Notes under the pieces: model-generated | Seen by the model: the letters and a program-made list of their open reading frames with translations, nothing else | Database searches by the model: none | Told to the model about the DNA's origin: nothing | Shown here: piece after piece, positions 32,341-40,812 of the stretch | Numbering within the stretch: the first letter of the stretch is position 1 | Layout: each line of letters begins with the position of its first letter | Translations under genes and position numbers: made by a program | Origin: CAKSST01 sp045535505 | GTDB lineage: Bacteria; Bacillota; Clostridia; Oscillospirales; Acutalibacteraceae | Length of the DNA stretch: 64,000 nucleotides | Direction: 5' to 3' | NCBI GenBank assembly: GCA_045535505.1 | Contig: JAZSLU010000028.1 | Location: forward strand, 25,918 to 89,917

Positions 32341-33665
32341 TATTTTGTCAGCGTTCCCCCATCAGTTTTAAGCAAAATTAAAATTTGTTCTTCTTGCAAG
32401 GTCGTCACGTTAAGATACACAAGCACCTCTTGTGCATCAATTCCGTCACAAAGCATTTCAAAGCAATGCACCTCATCGCCGCTTTGGGTAGGAATAAGCG
32501 CCAACGATACCTTTTTGCAAGACAAGGTGTTGCATAATGCCTTTTGCGCCTGCTCGGCAGAAACTTTGGGTGCTATAATACTACGGTCGTAGTGATTCAT
32601 CAAATACCCTCTCGACTCCATTAACACAATTTCTCCCGTATCCATAGCAACACCAATTTTTATAAGGTCGGTATAGCAAACGGTTTTCCCTTGCGCGAAA
32701 GCAAAGTTAATTGTGCACACACCTTCGTCGGTAAAATAATAGCTTGAAACAAACGTGCCGCCAAGACGTTGCACATATCCGTCAAGATAATCCTTTGCAA
32801 AACTTACAGCCTGGTCTTGATTTATCTGCATATTCCCTATATCTCGGCTTTTTCTAAAATACAAAACATATCCGCCACGCTTTGTTATTGCAATATAACA
32901 ATCGTTCGAGCCAAAACAATACGCCTCAATTTTGCCGTTTTCTTCAGATAAAAACTGCAACTCGTCAACCGTTTTTGATACCGCTGATGCTGCAATAATT
33001 TTTGCTTGTTCTTTCGAAATTTCTTTTTCGCTTTCAAGCATTTTTGAAGTTTTTTGTTCTATAGCGTCTGAAAAAGGTCCGTCATAAATTAAAGTGGGAT
33101 AATCTTCCATCTGGTCTTGTGCCTGGGCCATACTGCCGCCAAAACTACCGGCATTTTCTGTGCCGTCAATGTCATCTTGCCATGACTCTAATTGGGAAAA
33201 ATTTGTACTGCCGGAATCTGCCGTTTGGCTCAGTTGCTCTGCAATATTGCGCAGTTTTACAAGATTTTGTCTTTCGCTATCTGTAATTTCTTGATTATTT
33301 GAAGCTTTGCTCGACAAATATGCTGCATAATCACCAACCTGTGATAAAAATTTGTTTATAGCGTCAAGTTCTTGTTGACCTGTCGGCAACGATGCCAGTG
33401 CAGTTTTTGCAATAGCAGTTCTCTTTGACAAATTAACAGCTATTTCGCCCATTTTGTTCGATGAAGATGAATATACAATTTTTTGCAGTTCTGCAGATAC
33501 GTCGTACATCGCTTCGTTAAGTTGAGCAAGACTTGCGGAATATACGTTTGCAAGTGTTGCTTTATAACTTTGCGCTTTCGTATTTTTATTATAAACAAAG
33601 CTTGTGGCTATAAGCAAAGATGCCAACCAAAAACTAACTATTCTTACCCTTGTTCTTGTGCGCAT
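32340..33665 (-). CDS. ypeB: Germination protein YpeB
   Basis: A 441-residue spore protein with an N-terminal membrane anchor (about residues 9-24), a helical region (about 30-190) and C-terminal PepSY-like domains. The conserved YPTLIYDGPFSDAI (about 196-209) is diagnostic for YpeB. In spores YpeB stabilises the cortex-lytic transglycosylase SleB, and the two usually form an operon; here no sleB is adjacent, the gene upstream being a divergent desulfurase. ATG 33665 has AAAGGAG upstream. A forespore-type promoter is possible (33694-33722). Confidence 0.92.
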   Translation of the reverse strand: MRTRTRVRIVSFWLASLLIATSFVYNKNTKAQSYKATLANVYSASLAQLNEAMYDVSAELQKIVYSSSSNKMGEIAVNLSKRTAIAKTALASLPTGQQELDAINKFLSQVGDYAAYLSSKASNNQEITDSERQNLVKLRNIAEQLSQTADSGSTNFSQLESWQDDIDGTENAGSFGGSMAQAQDQMEDYPTLIYDGPFSDAIEQKTSKMLESEKEISKEQAKIIAASAVSKTVDELQFLSEENGKIEAYCFGSNDCYIAITKRGGYVLYFRKSRDIGNMQINQDQAVSFAKDYLDGYVQRLGGTFVSSYYFTDEGVCTINFAFAQGKTVCYTDLIKIGVAMDTGEIVLMESRGYLMNHYDRSIIAPKVSAEQAQKALCNTLSCKKVSLALIPTQSGDEVHCFEMLCDGIDAQEVLVYLNVTTLQEEQILILLKTDGGTLTK

Positions 33666-33693
33666 AAAAATGCTCCTTTTTTCTTTTTAACAA

Positions 33694-33722
33694 TAAATTA
33701 CCCCAAAATTTTGCTTTTATAC
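33694..33722 (-). promoter_or_regulatory. Possible forespore (sigma-G/F) promoter of ypeB
   Basis: Minus strand GTATA (complement of 33718-33722) and TAATTTA (complement of 33694-33700) with a 17-nt gap; five of seven bases fit the sigma-G -10 CATNNTA. sleB-ypeB is forespore-expressed in Bacillus. Confidence 0.3.
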
Positions 33723-33738
33723 TGCATTAAAATAACAG

Positions 33739-33767
33739 TTGAGAAAAAAGGCGTATTATAGTATAAT
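33739..33767 (+). promoter_or_regulatory. Sigma-A promoter of the desulfurase-thiI unit
   Basis: TTGAGA (33739-33744), 17-nt spacer, TATAAT (33762-33767). Confidence 0.8.
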
Positions 33768-33804
33768 ATATATAATTATTGCTACCGAGAAAGGTTGGGT
33801 TTTT

Positions 33805-34941
33805 GTGTCAGACATAATTTATCTTGATAACAGTGCAACCACAGCCCCATGTAAATCGGCTGTTGACCAAATAAATAAGGCTTTAAATGTCACATTTGCC
33901 AACCCTTCTTCCCTTTACGGTTTAGGGGTAGAGGCGCAAATGTTGGTTGACGATGCAAGAACACTTGCCGCAAAGCACCTTTCTTGCCGTGAGGATGAAG
34001 TTTTTTTCACCTCTTGCGGAACGGAAAGTAACAACACCGCTCTTATATGCGGCGCTCGGGCAAAAAAGCGCCGTGGCAACCGTATTGTTTCAACCGCTAT
34101 TGAGCATCCTTCAGTGCTTAATACACTCGGGTTTTTACAAAAAGAGGGTTTTGAGATTGTTCTCATAGAGCCAAACAGTGACGGCACAATATCAGAGGAA
34201 AATCTTAAGGCGGCTATAACACCTGACACCATTTTAGTCAGTTGTATGCTGGTCAACAACGAAACCGGTGCTATACTTCCCGTTCAAAAAATCAAAGGAT
34301 TTGTGGATGAGGTAAAATCCCCCGCTTTAATTCATTGTGATGCATCACAAGCCTTCGGCAAAATGCCGATATCCGTAAACGCTCTAAAGGTTGATATGCT
34401 TACAGCAAGCGGTCACAAAATTCATGCGCCCAAAGGCGTTGGTTTGCTTTATAAATCTAAAAAAATACACATTGAGCCACTGCTTTATGGCGGTAATCAA
34501 GAATCGGGATTGCGCTCAGGCACCGAAGCCACCCCTGCAATAGCAGGTCTTTTGGGTGCCTTACAAGAACTTGATATTACAAAACAAACAAAACATATAA
34601 CCGAACTTAATTTAGCGGCAAGACAAAAACTTTCTTGCATAGACGGCGTTGTAATTAACTCGCCGCAAAACGCTTTGCCTCATATTCTTAATATTTCAAT
34701 CACAGGTTACCGTTCCGAAACCTTGTTACACTTTTTAGAATCAAAAGGCATTTATGTGTCCTCAGGCAGCGCCTGTTCAAAAGGACAGCAAAGCCACGTA
34801 TTAACTTCTATGAAGCTTGATAAAAAAATTGCCGACAGCGCACTTAGAATCAGCTTTTGCCGCTATAACACCTTGCAAGACATTGATGCTCTTGCAACAG
34901 CTATAAACGAGATTTTCGGTAAATTAAGGAGAGCCGATTAA
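33805..34941 (+). CDS. Cysteine desulfurase (NifS/IscS-like)
   Basis: A PLP enzyme that takes sulfur from cysteine as an enzyme-bound persulfide. The 378-residue protein shows IYLDNSATT at the start, GTESNNTAL (about residue 72), HCDASQAFGK (about 178), the PLP-lysine segment SGHKIHAPKGVG (about 198-209), GTEATPAIAGL, and the catalytic cysteine in YVSSGSACSKG (about 320). Start at GTG 33805: AAAGG is about 10 nt upstream and the family begins here; the longer frame overlaps the promoter. thiI overlaps its stop, so it is probably the dedicated sulfur donor for 4-thiouridine synthesis (an IscS/NifZ-type pairing). Confidence 0.93.
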   Translation: MSDIIYLDNSATTAPCKSAVDQINKALNVTFANPSSLYGLGVEAQMLVDDARTLAAKHLSCREDEVFFTSCGTESNNTALICGARAKKRRGNRIVSTAIEHPSVLNTLGFLQKEGFEIVLIEPNSDGTISEENLKAAITPDTILVSCMLVNNETGAILPVQKIKGFVDEVKSPALIHCDASQAFGKMPISVNALKVDMLTASGHKIHAPKGVGLLYKSKKIHIEPLLYGGNQESGLRSGTEATPAIAGLLGALQELDITKQTKHITELNLAARQKLSCIDGVVINSPQNALPHILNISITGYRSETLLHFLESKGIYVSSGSACSKGQQSHVLTSMKLDKKIADSALRISFCRYNTLQDIDALATAINEIFGKLRRAD

Positions 34942-36110
34942 TGAAAGAAATTATTCTTATAAAAAATGGTGAACTCGTGCTTAAAGGTCTAAACCGCCGC
35001 ACATTTGAAGACCAACTTGTTAAATGCATTCGCCATCGTCTTAAAAACTTGGGCGAAATTGAAATTATGCGCCAACAGTCAACCATTCAGATTATACCCA
35101 AAAGTGATGACTACGATGTTGACCAAGCGCTCGACCGCGTTTCGCGTATATTCGGTATTGCCGCATATTGTCGTGCTTGCGTTGCCGAAAAAACAGTTGA
35201 AGATATTTTGCAAAAGGCACCGGTTTATCTTGAACAAGAATTAACCAATGCAAAAACCTTCAAGGTCGAAGCCCGCCGTTCAGACAAACGTTTTCCATTA
35301 AAATCTCCCGAAATTTGTGTTGAAACGGGCGGTGCAATTCTTGACACCTTCCCACATTTGAGTGTTGACGTACATAACCCTGACGTTATCGTACACGTTG
35401 AAGTTCGCGACAGTTTTGCTTTTATACACGCAGGTCAGCACGAGGGCGCAGGCGGTATGCCCGCCTCAAGCGCAGGCAGAGCAGCTATTCTCATTTCGGG
35501 CGGTATCGATAGCCCTGTCGCCGCTTGGACAATGGCAAAAAGAGGGCTTTGGCTTTACGGCATACATTTTGCAAGTCCCCCTTATACAGGTCCTAAAGCC
35601 GAGCAAAAAGTTAAACAACTTTTGCAAAAGGTTGCCCGTTACAGCGGTCCTATGGACCTTGATATTGTCCCCTTTACCGAAATTCAAGAAGAAATTGCAA
35701 AGCATTGTCCCGAGGACTTTTTTACGCTTATTATGCGCCGAATGATGATGCGCATTTCAACCGAACTCGCACGGCGCAATAACTGTGCCGCACTTATAAC
35801 AGGTGAAAGTTTAGGTCAGGTTGCAAGCCAAACCTTGCCCGCCTTGACTGTTACCGACAACACAAGCGGCATTCCTGTTTTGCGTCCTCTTATCGGCATG
35901 GATAAAAAAGACATCATCACAATCGCACGCAATATTGACACCTTTGATATTTCGGTTTTACCCTACGAAGATTGTTGCACGGTGTTTACACCAAAACACC
36001 CCAAAACTCGCCCCACAATAGAGCAATGTGAGGCTGCTGAAAAAACTTTAAACATAGATGAACTTGTGCAACGAGCATGTGACAATGTAAGAAGAGTTTT
36101 TATTGACTGA
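34941..36110 (+). CDS. thiI: tRNA 4-thiouridine synthase ThiI
   Basis: Adenylates and thiolates U8 of tRNA. The 389-residue protein has an N-terminal ferredoxin-like part, a THUMP domain (about residues 60-165), and a PP-loop ATPase with ILISGGIDSPVAAW (about 182-195), followed by ALITGESLGQVASQT. It lacks the C-terminal rhodanese domain of the E. coli form, as is normal in Firmicutes, so sulfur must come directly from the desulfurase encoded upstream. ATG overlaps the upstream TAA and has AAGGAGAG before it. Confidence 0.95.
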   Translation: MKEIILIKNGELVLKGLNRRTFEDQLVKCIRHRLKNLGEIEIMRQQSTIQIIPKSDDYDVDQALDRVSRIFGIAAYCRACVAEKTVEDILQKAPVYLEQELTNAKTFKVEARRSDKRFPLKSPEICVETGGAILDTFPHLSVDVHNPDVIVHVEVRDSFAFIHAGQHEGAGGMPASSAGRAAILISGGIDSPVAAWTMAKRGLWLYGIHFASPPYTGPKAEQKVKQLLQKVARYSGPMDLDIVPFTEIQEEIAKHCPEDFFTLIMRRMMMRISTELARRNNCAALITGESLGQVASQTLPALTVTDNTSGIPVLRPLIGMDKKDIITIARNIDTFDISVLPYEDCCTVFTPKHPKTRPTIEQCEAAEKTLNIDELVQRACDNVRRVFID

Positions 36111-36145
36111 TTATAATTAATTAAAAAAGAAAGGATGTGGGCATT

Positions 36146-38722
36146 TTGGCAGATATAAGATTGGAAATAATATATTATAAAATTCCAAGTGACTATGAAA
36201 TGGAATTTAAGTTTACAGTAGGTTACAAATACAAATCACGCACCTTAACCTGCCGTACCCACTCACCCCAAGAATTCGTTAGTGCACTCTCTAACGCCGC
36301 AAGTCGTAACCGTGTTATAATGGTTGTTGGCAAATTAGATGGAGAGTTAGAACTGTGCGACTTAATTGCAAAATCCACCTCTTTGCCGCTTTGCGCCGTA
36401 GATAAACAAACCTATAACATAACAGATGAATCCGAAATTTTGCTGCCGCAAAGTGCAATACCTTTAGTAACAAACGGTCAAATTGCCGGTTGTTTGCTTG
36501 AAAACAGCGCTCAGTCTATCATTTTGCTTGGCGACAATAAACCTTTACGCGATGCCGTTATGAAAGACCTTGTTTTGCCCTACGTTACAGACATTACAAC
36601 CCACAAAAAAACCGACAGTGTTCAATCAAGCGAAGAAGAACTTTTTGAAGCCGAAACGCAAGAAACCGTTGATGGTAACGATACGGTTGCTATCGCAACT
36701 CAAGAAATTGAAACTGAGGAAAAAACTGAACTTTTAGAAGAACAACCCATTTTAGAAGAAATTGAAATTTCTTCACATAGCGTAGAAGAAAAACTTGACT
36801 GTGTTTTGGAAGAACAAGCCGAAAACGAGGAAGAAAATTACATAAAACCGAAAGGCAAAAAAACATTAAAAGTATTGTTATGCCTTGTTATTGCCATTTT
36901 AATTTTAGCAGTAGGCTGTTTTTCTTATTTTAAATTCTTTATGCCCATTCGTGCAAACCACGTCAATACAAACGCATGTCAACTTATTGGAAAAAACAGC
37001 GAAAATTTACCCGAAAGCGCTCTTGCAAAATTTGGAAAATTATACGCTCAAAACAACGCTTTTTCGGGTTGGTTAAGCATTGGCGGCACCAATATCAGCA
37101 CACCTGTTATGTGTGGTGCAAACAAAGAAAATGGTTATTATGGTCAACATTTATATAACGGCGAATATAACCTTTGCGGTACACCTTACATCAACAAAGT
37201 ATATACAAACACGTCATATTTTCGCAACATTGTGGTTTACACAAGCGCAAGTTGGGTTTCAAACCACTACAGCGATTTATTAAAATATAAAAATCTTGAA
37301 TTTTATAAATCAGCACCTATTATCACCTTTGATTCACTTTATAGCGAAAATACCTGGAAAATTTTCAGCATTTTTGAATTTAGCGGCGACAAACCAATAT
37401 ATTATGAAAAAGACATTTTCTTTGACGATGCCGAATTTGCCGACCACATAAACGGTCTTGCATCTCTTTCATGTATTGTTACAACCGTACCTCTTTCAGA
37501 CGATGACGAAATTTTAACCCTTGTTAACACCGCAACCGACGGCAAAACAACCGTTATTGTTGCAAGAAAAACAAGAGTCGGCGAAGAGGTTGCCGTTGAC
37601 GTTGACGGCGCAGTTTTGGCTGAAAACTTTAGTGGACAAACGGGAATAAACAACTCAGCCGTTTCTTCAAGCGAGATTGTAAGCAGCAATCCCATTCAAG
37701 AAATAATTGTTTCAAGCACACCTTCATCTTCAAGCAACTCTGCCTCATCTAAAAAACCGGTTTTTAAAATTGAAAACGAGGATGAGCCCTTAAGTGATGC
37801 TGAAATTAAGGAAAACCTTAACAATATTCAAAAACCACCTGCCTTAAGTTCTACTCCCGCATCGTCTTCAAAACCAACAGTATCATCCAGCAACCCTATA
37901 ACCTCATCAACACCTACCACCCCATCACAAAACACTTGGTTGCCGCTTACTGCAACAAGAAATTCTGACGGTGCGAAACTCTCAGGTTCTGCTATTGAAA
38001 TTATTGCACAAATATGCGCGGCTGAAATGGGCTCGTCATATGAGGTTGAAGCCTTAAAAGCGCAGGCAATAGCCGCATACAACTGGATGCTTTGCAACGG
38101 CGGCGCATCGGGCAAATATCCAAGAGTGCCTATGAAAACTGCTAACCAAAAAATTATAAACGCTGTTACCGAGGTTGCGGGAAAATGCATTTATTACAAC
38201 GGTCAAATTGCTCAAGTTTACTACTACGCCTATTCTGCAGGTGTTACCTCAAACAGCTTTGATTATTGGAATGCAAACAACATTATCCCATATCTTAAGA
38301 GCGTTGACTCGTCGGTTGACAAAAACCACAAAAACTTCCAAACCCTGAAAACCTTTAGTGCAACCGAGGTTGCAAGTGTTATATTGTCAAAGACCGGGAT
38401 AAACTTAAACACCGTTGCAGACAAGACACAATGGTTTACCTTAACCTATTGCGATAACGGCACAAGCCCTTACGTAAAAACCGTTACCTTCGGTAACGAT
38501 AAAACAAGTTACAAGGGCAAAGATTTACGCAGTATGTTCAGTTTGAAATCAAGCGCCATCACTGTTACATATAACAAAGACAACGATACCTTCACCTTTA
38601 CCACAAAGGGTTACGGTCACGGCGTTGGAATGAGCCAATACGGCGCAAATCAATACGCTTTAAAGGGTTGGAAATACGACCAGATTTTAACCCACTATTA
38701 TCCCGGAACAAACGTAAAATAA
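36146..38722 (+). CDS. Multidomain pseudo-sortase B / SpoIID-LytB membrane protein
   Basis: 858 residues in five parts. (1) 1-150: cytoplasmic, with LLPQSAIPLVTNGQIAGC and SIILLGDNKPLRDAV, like the last part of CinA/MoaB-type folds. (2) Acidic linker to about 235. (3) Membrane helix, about 241-264. (4) About 305-478: class B sortase layout (FSGWLSIGGTNISTPV, NIVVYTS, DEILTLVNTA, TVIVARK); where active sortases have YGHH, LSTC and an Arg, it has YTSA, LVNT and Thr, so it should be inactive. (5) Ser/Pro/Thr linker (480-597) and a SpoIID/LytB domain with the AAEM glutamate (about 627), KAQAIAAYNW and GYGHGVGMSQYGA. SpoIID is a lytic transglycosylase; this domain looks active. Start at TTG 36146: AAAGGATG is 8-10 nt upstream, whereas GTG 36137 overlaps it. 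Confidence 0.85.
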   Translation: MADIRLEIIYYKIPSDYEMEFKFTVGYKYKSRTLTCRTHSPQEFVSALSNAASRNRVIMVVGKLDGELELCDLIAKSTSLPLCAVDKQTYNITDESEILLPQSAIPLVTNGQIAGCLLENSAQSIILLGDNKPLRDAVMKDLVLPYVTDITTHKKTDSVQSSEEELFEAETQETVDGNDTVAIATQEIETEEKTELLEEQPILEEIEISSHSVEEKLDCVLEEQAENEEENYIKPKGKKTLKVLLCLVIAILILAVGCFSYFKFFMPIRANHVNTNACQLIGKNSENLPESALAKFGKLYAQNNAFSGWLSIGGTNISTPVMCGANKENGYYGQHLYNGEYNLCGTPYINKVYTNTSYFRNIVVYTSASWVSNHYSDLLKYKNLEFYKSAPIITFDSLYSENTWKIFSIFEFSGDKPIYYEKDIFFDDAEFADHINGLASLSCIVTTVPLSDDDEILTLVNTATDGKTTVIVARKTRVGEEVAVDVDGAVLAENFSGQTGINNSAVSSSEIVSSNPIQEIIVSSTPSSSSNSASSKKPVFKIENEDEPLSDAEIKENLNNIQKPPALSSTPASSSKPTVSSSNPITSSTPTTPSQNTWLPLTATRNSDGAKLSGSAIEIIAQICAAEMGSSYEVEALKAQAIAAYNWMLCNGGASGKYPRVPMKTANQKIINAVTEVAGKCIYYNGQIAQVYYYAYSAGVTSNSFDYWNANNIIPYLKSVDSSVDKNHKNFQTLKTFSATEVASVILSKTGINLNTVADKTQWFTLTYCDNGTSPYVKTVTFGNDKTSYKGKDLRSMFSLKSSAITVTYNKDNDTFTFTTKGYGHGVGMSQYGANQYALKGWKYDQILTHYYPGTNVK

Positions 38723-38726
38723 AAAT

Positions 38727-38760
38727 AACCGCTCAAAGCTAAATGCTTTGAGCGGTTTTA
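38727..38760. terminator. Bidirectional terminator (SpoIID-like gene / xpt-nup operon)
   Basis: AACCGCTCAAAGC (38727-38739) pairs with GCTTTGAGCGGTT (38745-38757), 5-nt loop, T-run after and A-run before. Confidence 0.92.
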
Positions 38761-38766
38761 TTATAC

Positions 38767-39714
38767 TTATCTTTCTTCTCTAAAATATGAAAGACCGAGT
38801 GATGCGGGGGGTTGGTTTTCTTTTTTATCTCTGATGCTTGTAAAGATGAGAACAATAATCGTTACAACGTAAGGTAACATTTTGAAAAGTTCTTTGTTTG
38901 CAAAGCTAACACCTGTTATATAGCTACTTGCAATATACAAAGCACCAAACACTATTGAGCCCACTATTGCAAGGTTGGGGCGCCATACCGTAAAGATAAC
39001 AAGAGCGATTGCAAGCCAACCTATTGCATCAATGCAATATTCCCAGTTGCCGTGCAGATAATCCATTATAAATGAAAGACCGCCAAGACCTGCTATACCG
39101 CAACCGATACAGGTTGCAAAATATCTGTAGCGTGACACATTTATACCTGCGGCATCTGCAGTAGCGGGGTTTTCACCAACCGAACGCAAATTAAGACCGA
39201 TGCGGGTTTTGGTAAGAACGTAAGATGAAACCAAAGCAATAATTATTGCAAGATAAATTAAAATACCATGCGATAAGAACAGTTTGCCAAACCAACCAAG
39301 GTCATCCGCAAAGGGCAAAGACTTTGTAAAATAGCGACTGCCTTTTGTGTAAATAAAACCTGTTTTTGCAATCATAAATTCTGATACACCCACGCCGAAG
39401 GTGGTCAGAGCAAGACCTGTAACGTTTTGGTTTGCACGTAAGGTTACGGTTAAAAAGCTATAAATTAAGCCCATTAACGCACCGCCAAACACTGTAGCAA
39501 CTATTGGTATTAAAACCGCTAAAAAGGGGCTGACGTTAATTTTTGCCGCATCCAAATAAAGATATTCTGCATAACATCCACAAGATGCGCCAACGCACAT
39601 AACACCGGGGATACCTAAGTTTAGGTGACCCGATTTTTCGGTGATAGTTTCACCGGTTGAGCCGAACAAAAATGCCATACCAAGACGAATTGCGCTTATA
39701 AGAAAGGCTAACAT
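38767..39714 (-). CDS. Nucleoside ABC transporter permease (BmpA-type system, NupQ-like)
   Basis: A 315-residue permease with about nine membrane helices, of the BPD_transp_2 (RbsC-like) family: LGIPGVMCVGA near the N-terminus, LTLRANQNVTGLAL (about 92-104), and the cytoplasmic loop GLNLRSVGENPATADAAGINV (about 172-192), which contacts the ATPase. It is the fourth transporter gene of xpt-nupNOPQ; in B. subtilis NupNOPQ imports guanosine and other nucleosides. Its ribosome site GGAGGG overlaps the upstream gene end. The terminator at 38727-38757 closes the operon. Confidence 0.9.
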   Translation of the reverse strand: MLAFLISAIRLGMAFLFGSTGETITEKSGHLNLGIPGVMCVGASCGCYAEYLYLDAAKINVSPFLAVLIPIVATVFGGALMGLIYSFLTVTLRANQNVTGLALTTFGVGVSEFMIAKTGFIYTKGSRYFTKSLPFADDLGWFGKLFLSHGILIYLAIIIALVSSYVLTKTRIGLNLRSVGENPATADAAGINVSRYRYFATCIGCGIAGLGGLSFIMDYLHGNWEYCIDAIGWLAIALVIFTVWRPNLAIVGSIVFGALYIASSYITGVSFANKELFKMLPYVVTIIVLIFTSIRDKKENQPPASLGLSYFREER

Positions 39715-39717
39715 AGT

Positions 39718-40812
39718 TTATTTACCCTCCTTTGCGTTTTTAGAAACCGATATTTTGTATTGTAAGAAAAACTCGCATCCTATAATGAAGAAAAGAATTA
39801 TACCTGTAACAATATCCGAAATTGCACCTGGTAGGCGGAAATCTGTTGAAACCTGTCCTGCGCCTTTTTCAAGGAAAACGATAAGGAAAGATGTAAACGC
39901 CATAAACAGCGGGTTAAACTTTGCAAGCCAAGAAACCATAATTGCAGTAAAACCGCGTCCTGCTACCGTTGTTGTGCTTATTGTATGGTTTGTTCCGCCA
40001 ACAAGCAAAAGTCCTGCAATACCGCACAAAACACCCGAAACAACAAGCGTTCTTATAACAACTTTTTTAACATTAATTCCTATGTATTTTGCGGTGTTTT
40101 CACTTTCACCTACAACCGCAATTTCATAACCCTGCTTGGTTTGTTTAAGGTAAATGTAAACCACAACAGTAAGCAAAACAACAATAATTATATTAAGCAA
40201 ATAAGGCATCTCACCGATAACCGGCAAACCATACTCGGGCATAGGTGTTAAAACACCCGAACCGCTTTTTACAAAATACTTTAAAAAAAATGCCACAAGT
40301 TGAATAGCAATGTAGTTCATCATCAAGGTAAAAAGCGTTTCGTTTGTGTTCCAAAATGCTTTACATATAGCGGGTATTACCGCCCAAATGACGCTGGCGA
40401 GAATTGACGCCGCTATCATAACAACAATCAAAAGCGGCAGGGGCATTTTGTCGCCCAAGAACATCATAACCGATATTGTAGCAAGGCCGCCTACAAGCAC
40501 CTGTCCCTCTGCGCCGCAGTTCCAGAACCGCATTTTAAAGGCAGGTGTTACCGCCAAGGAAATGCAAAGCAGCATTGCAACGTTTTGGAACAAGCTCCAT
40601 CTGCGAAGTGCAGAACCAAAAGCACCGCTAAACATTGAAGAATAAATTTGCAAAGGATTTTTGTTTGTTAAAAGCACTATAACAACCGCGCTTACAAGCA
40701 AGGCTGCAATAACAGCCGCAATGCGAATGGCTATACTGTAATACCAAGCAAGCGGTTCTCTTTTAACGATATGGAAAGAATTTGTACCCAGCGTTATTTT
40801 CTTTTGCACCAC
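39718..40812 (-). CDS. Nucleoside ABC transporter permease (NupP-like)
   Basis: The 364-residue second permease of the same system, about ten membrane helices, with the family loop KQGYEIAVVGESENTAKYIGI (about 245-265) and FWNCGAEGQVLVGGL (about 88-102). Start at GTG 40812 directly after the ATPase stop, with AAGGAGGAATAA as ribosome site; a second GTG follows at 40809. Forms the membrane channel with the 38767-39714 product. Confidence 0.9.
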   Translation of the reverse strand: MVQKKITLGTNSFHIVKREPLAWYYSIAIRIAAVIAALLVSAVVIVLLTNKNPLQIYSSMFSGAFGSALRRWSLFQNVAMLLCISLAVTPAFKMRFWNCGAEGQVLVGGLATISVMMFLGDKMPLPLLIVVMIAASILASVIWAVIPAICKAFWNTNETLFTLMMNYIAIQLVAFFLKYFVKSGSGVLTPMPEYGLPVIGEMPYLLNIIIVVLLTVVVYIYLKQTKQGYEIAVVGESENTAKYIGINVKKVVIRTLVVSGVLCGIAGLLLVGGTNHTISTTTVAGRGFTAIMVSWLAKFNPLFMAFTSFLIVFLEKGAGQVSTDFRLPGAISDIVTGIILFFIIGCEFFLQYKISVSKNAKEGK

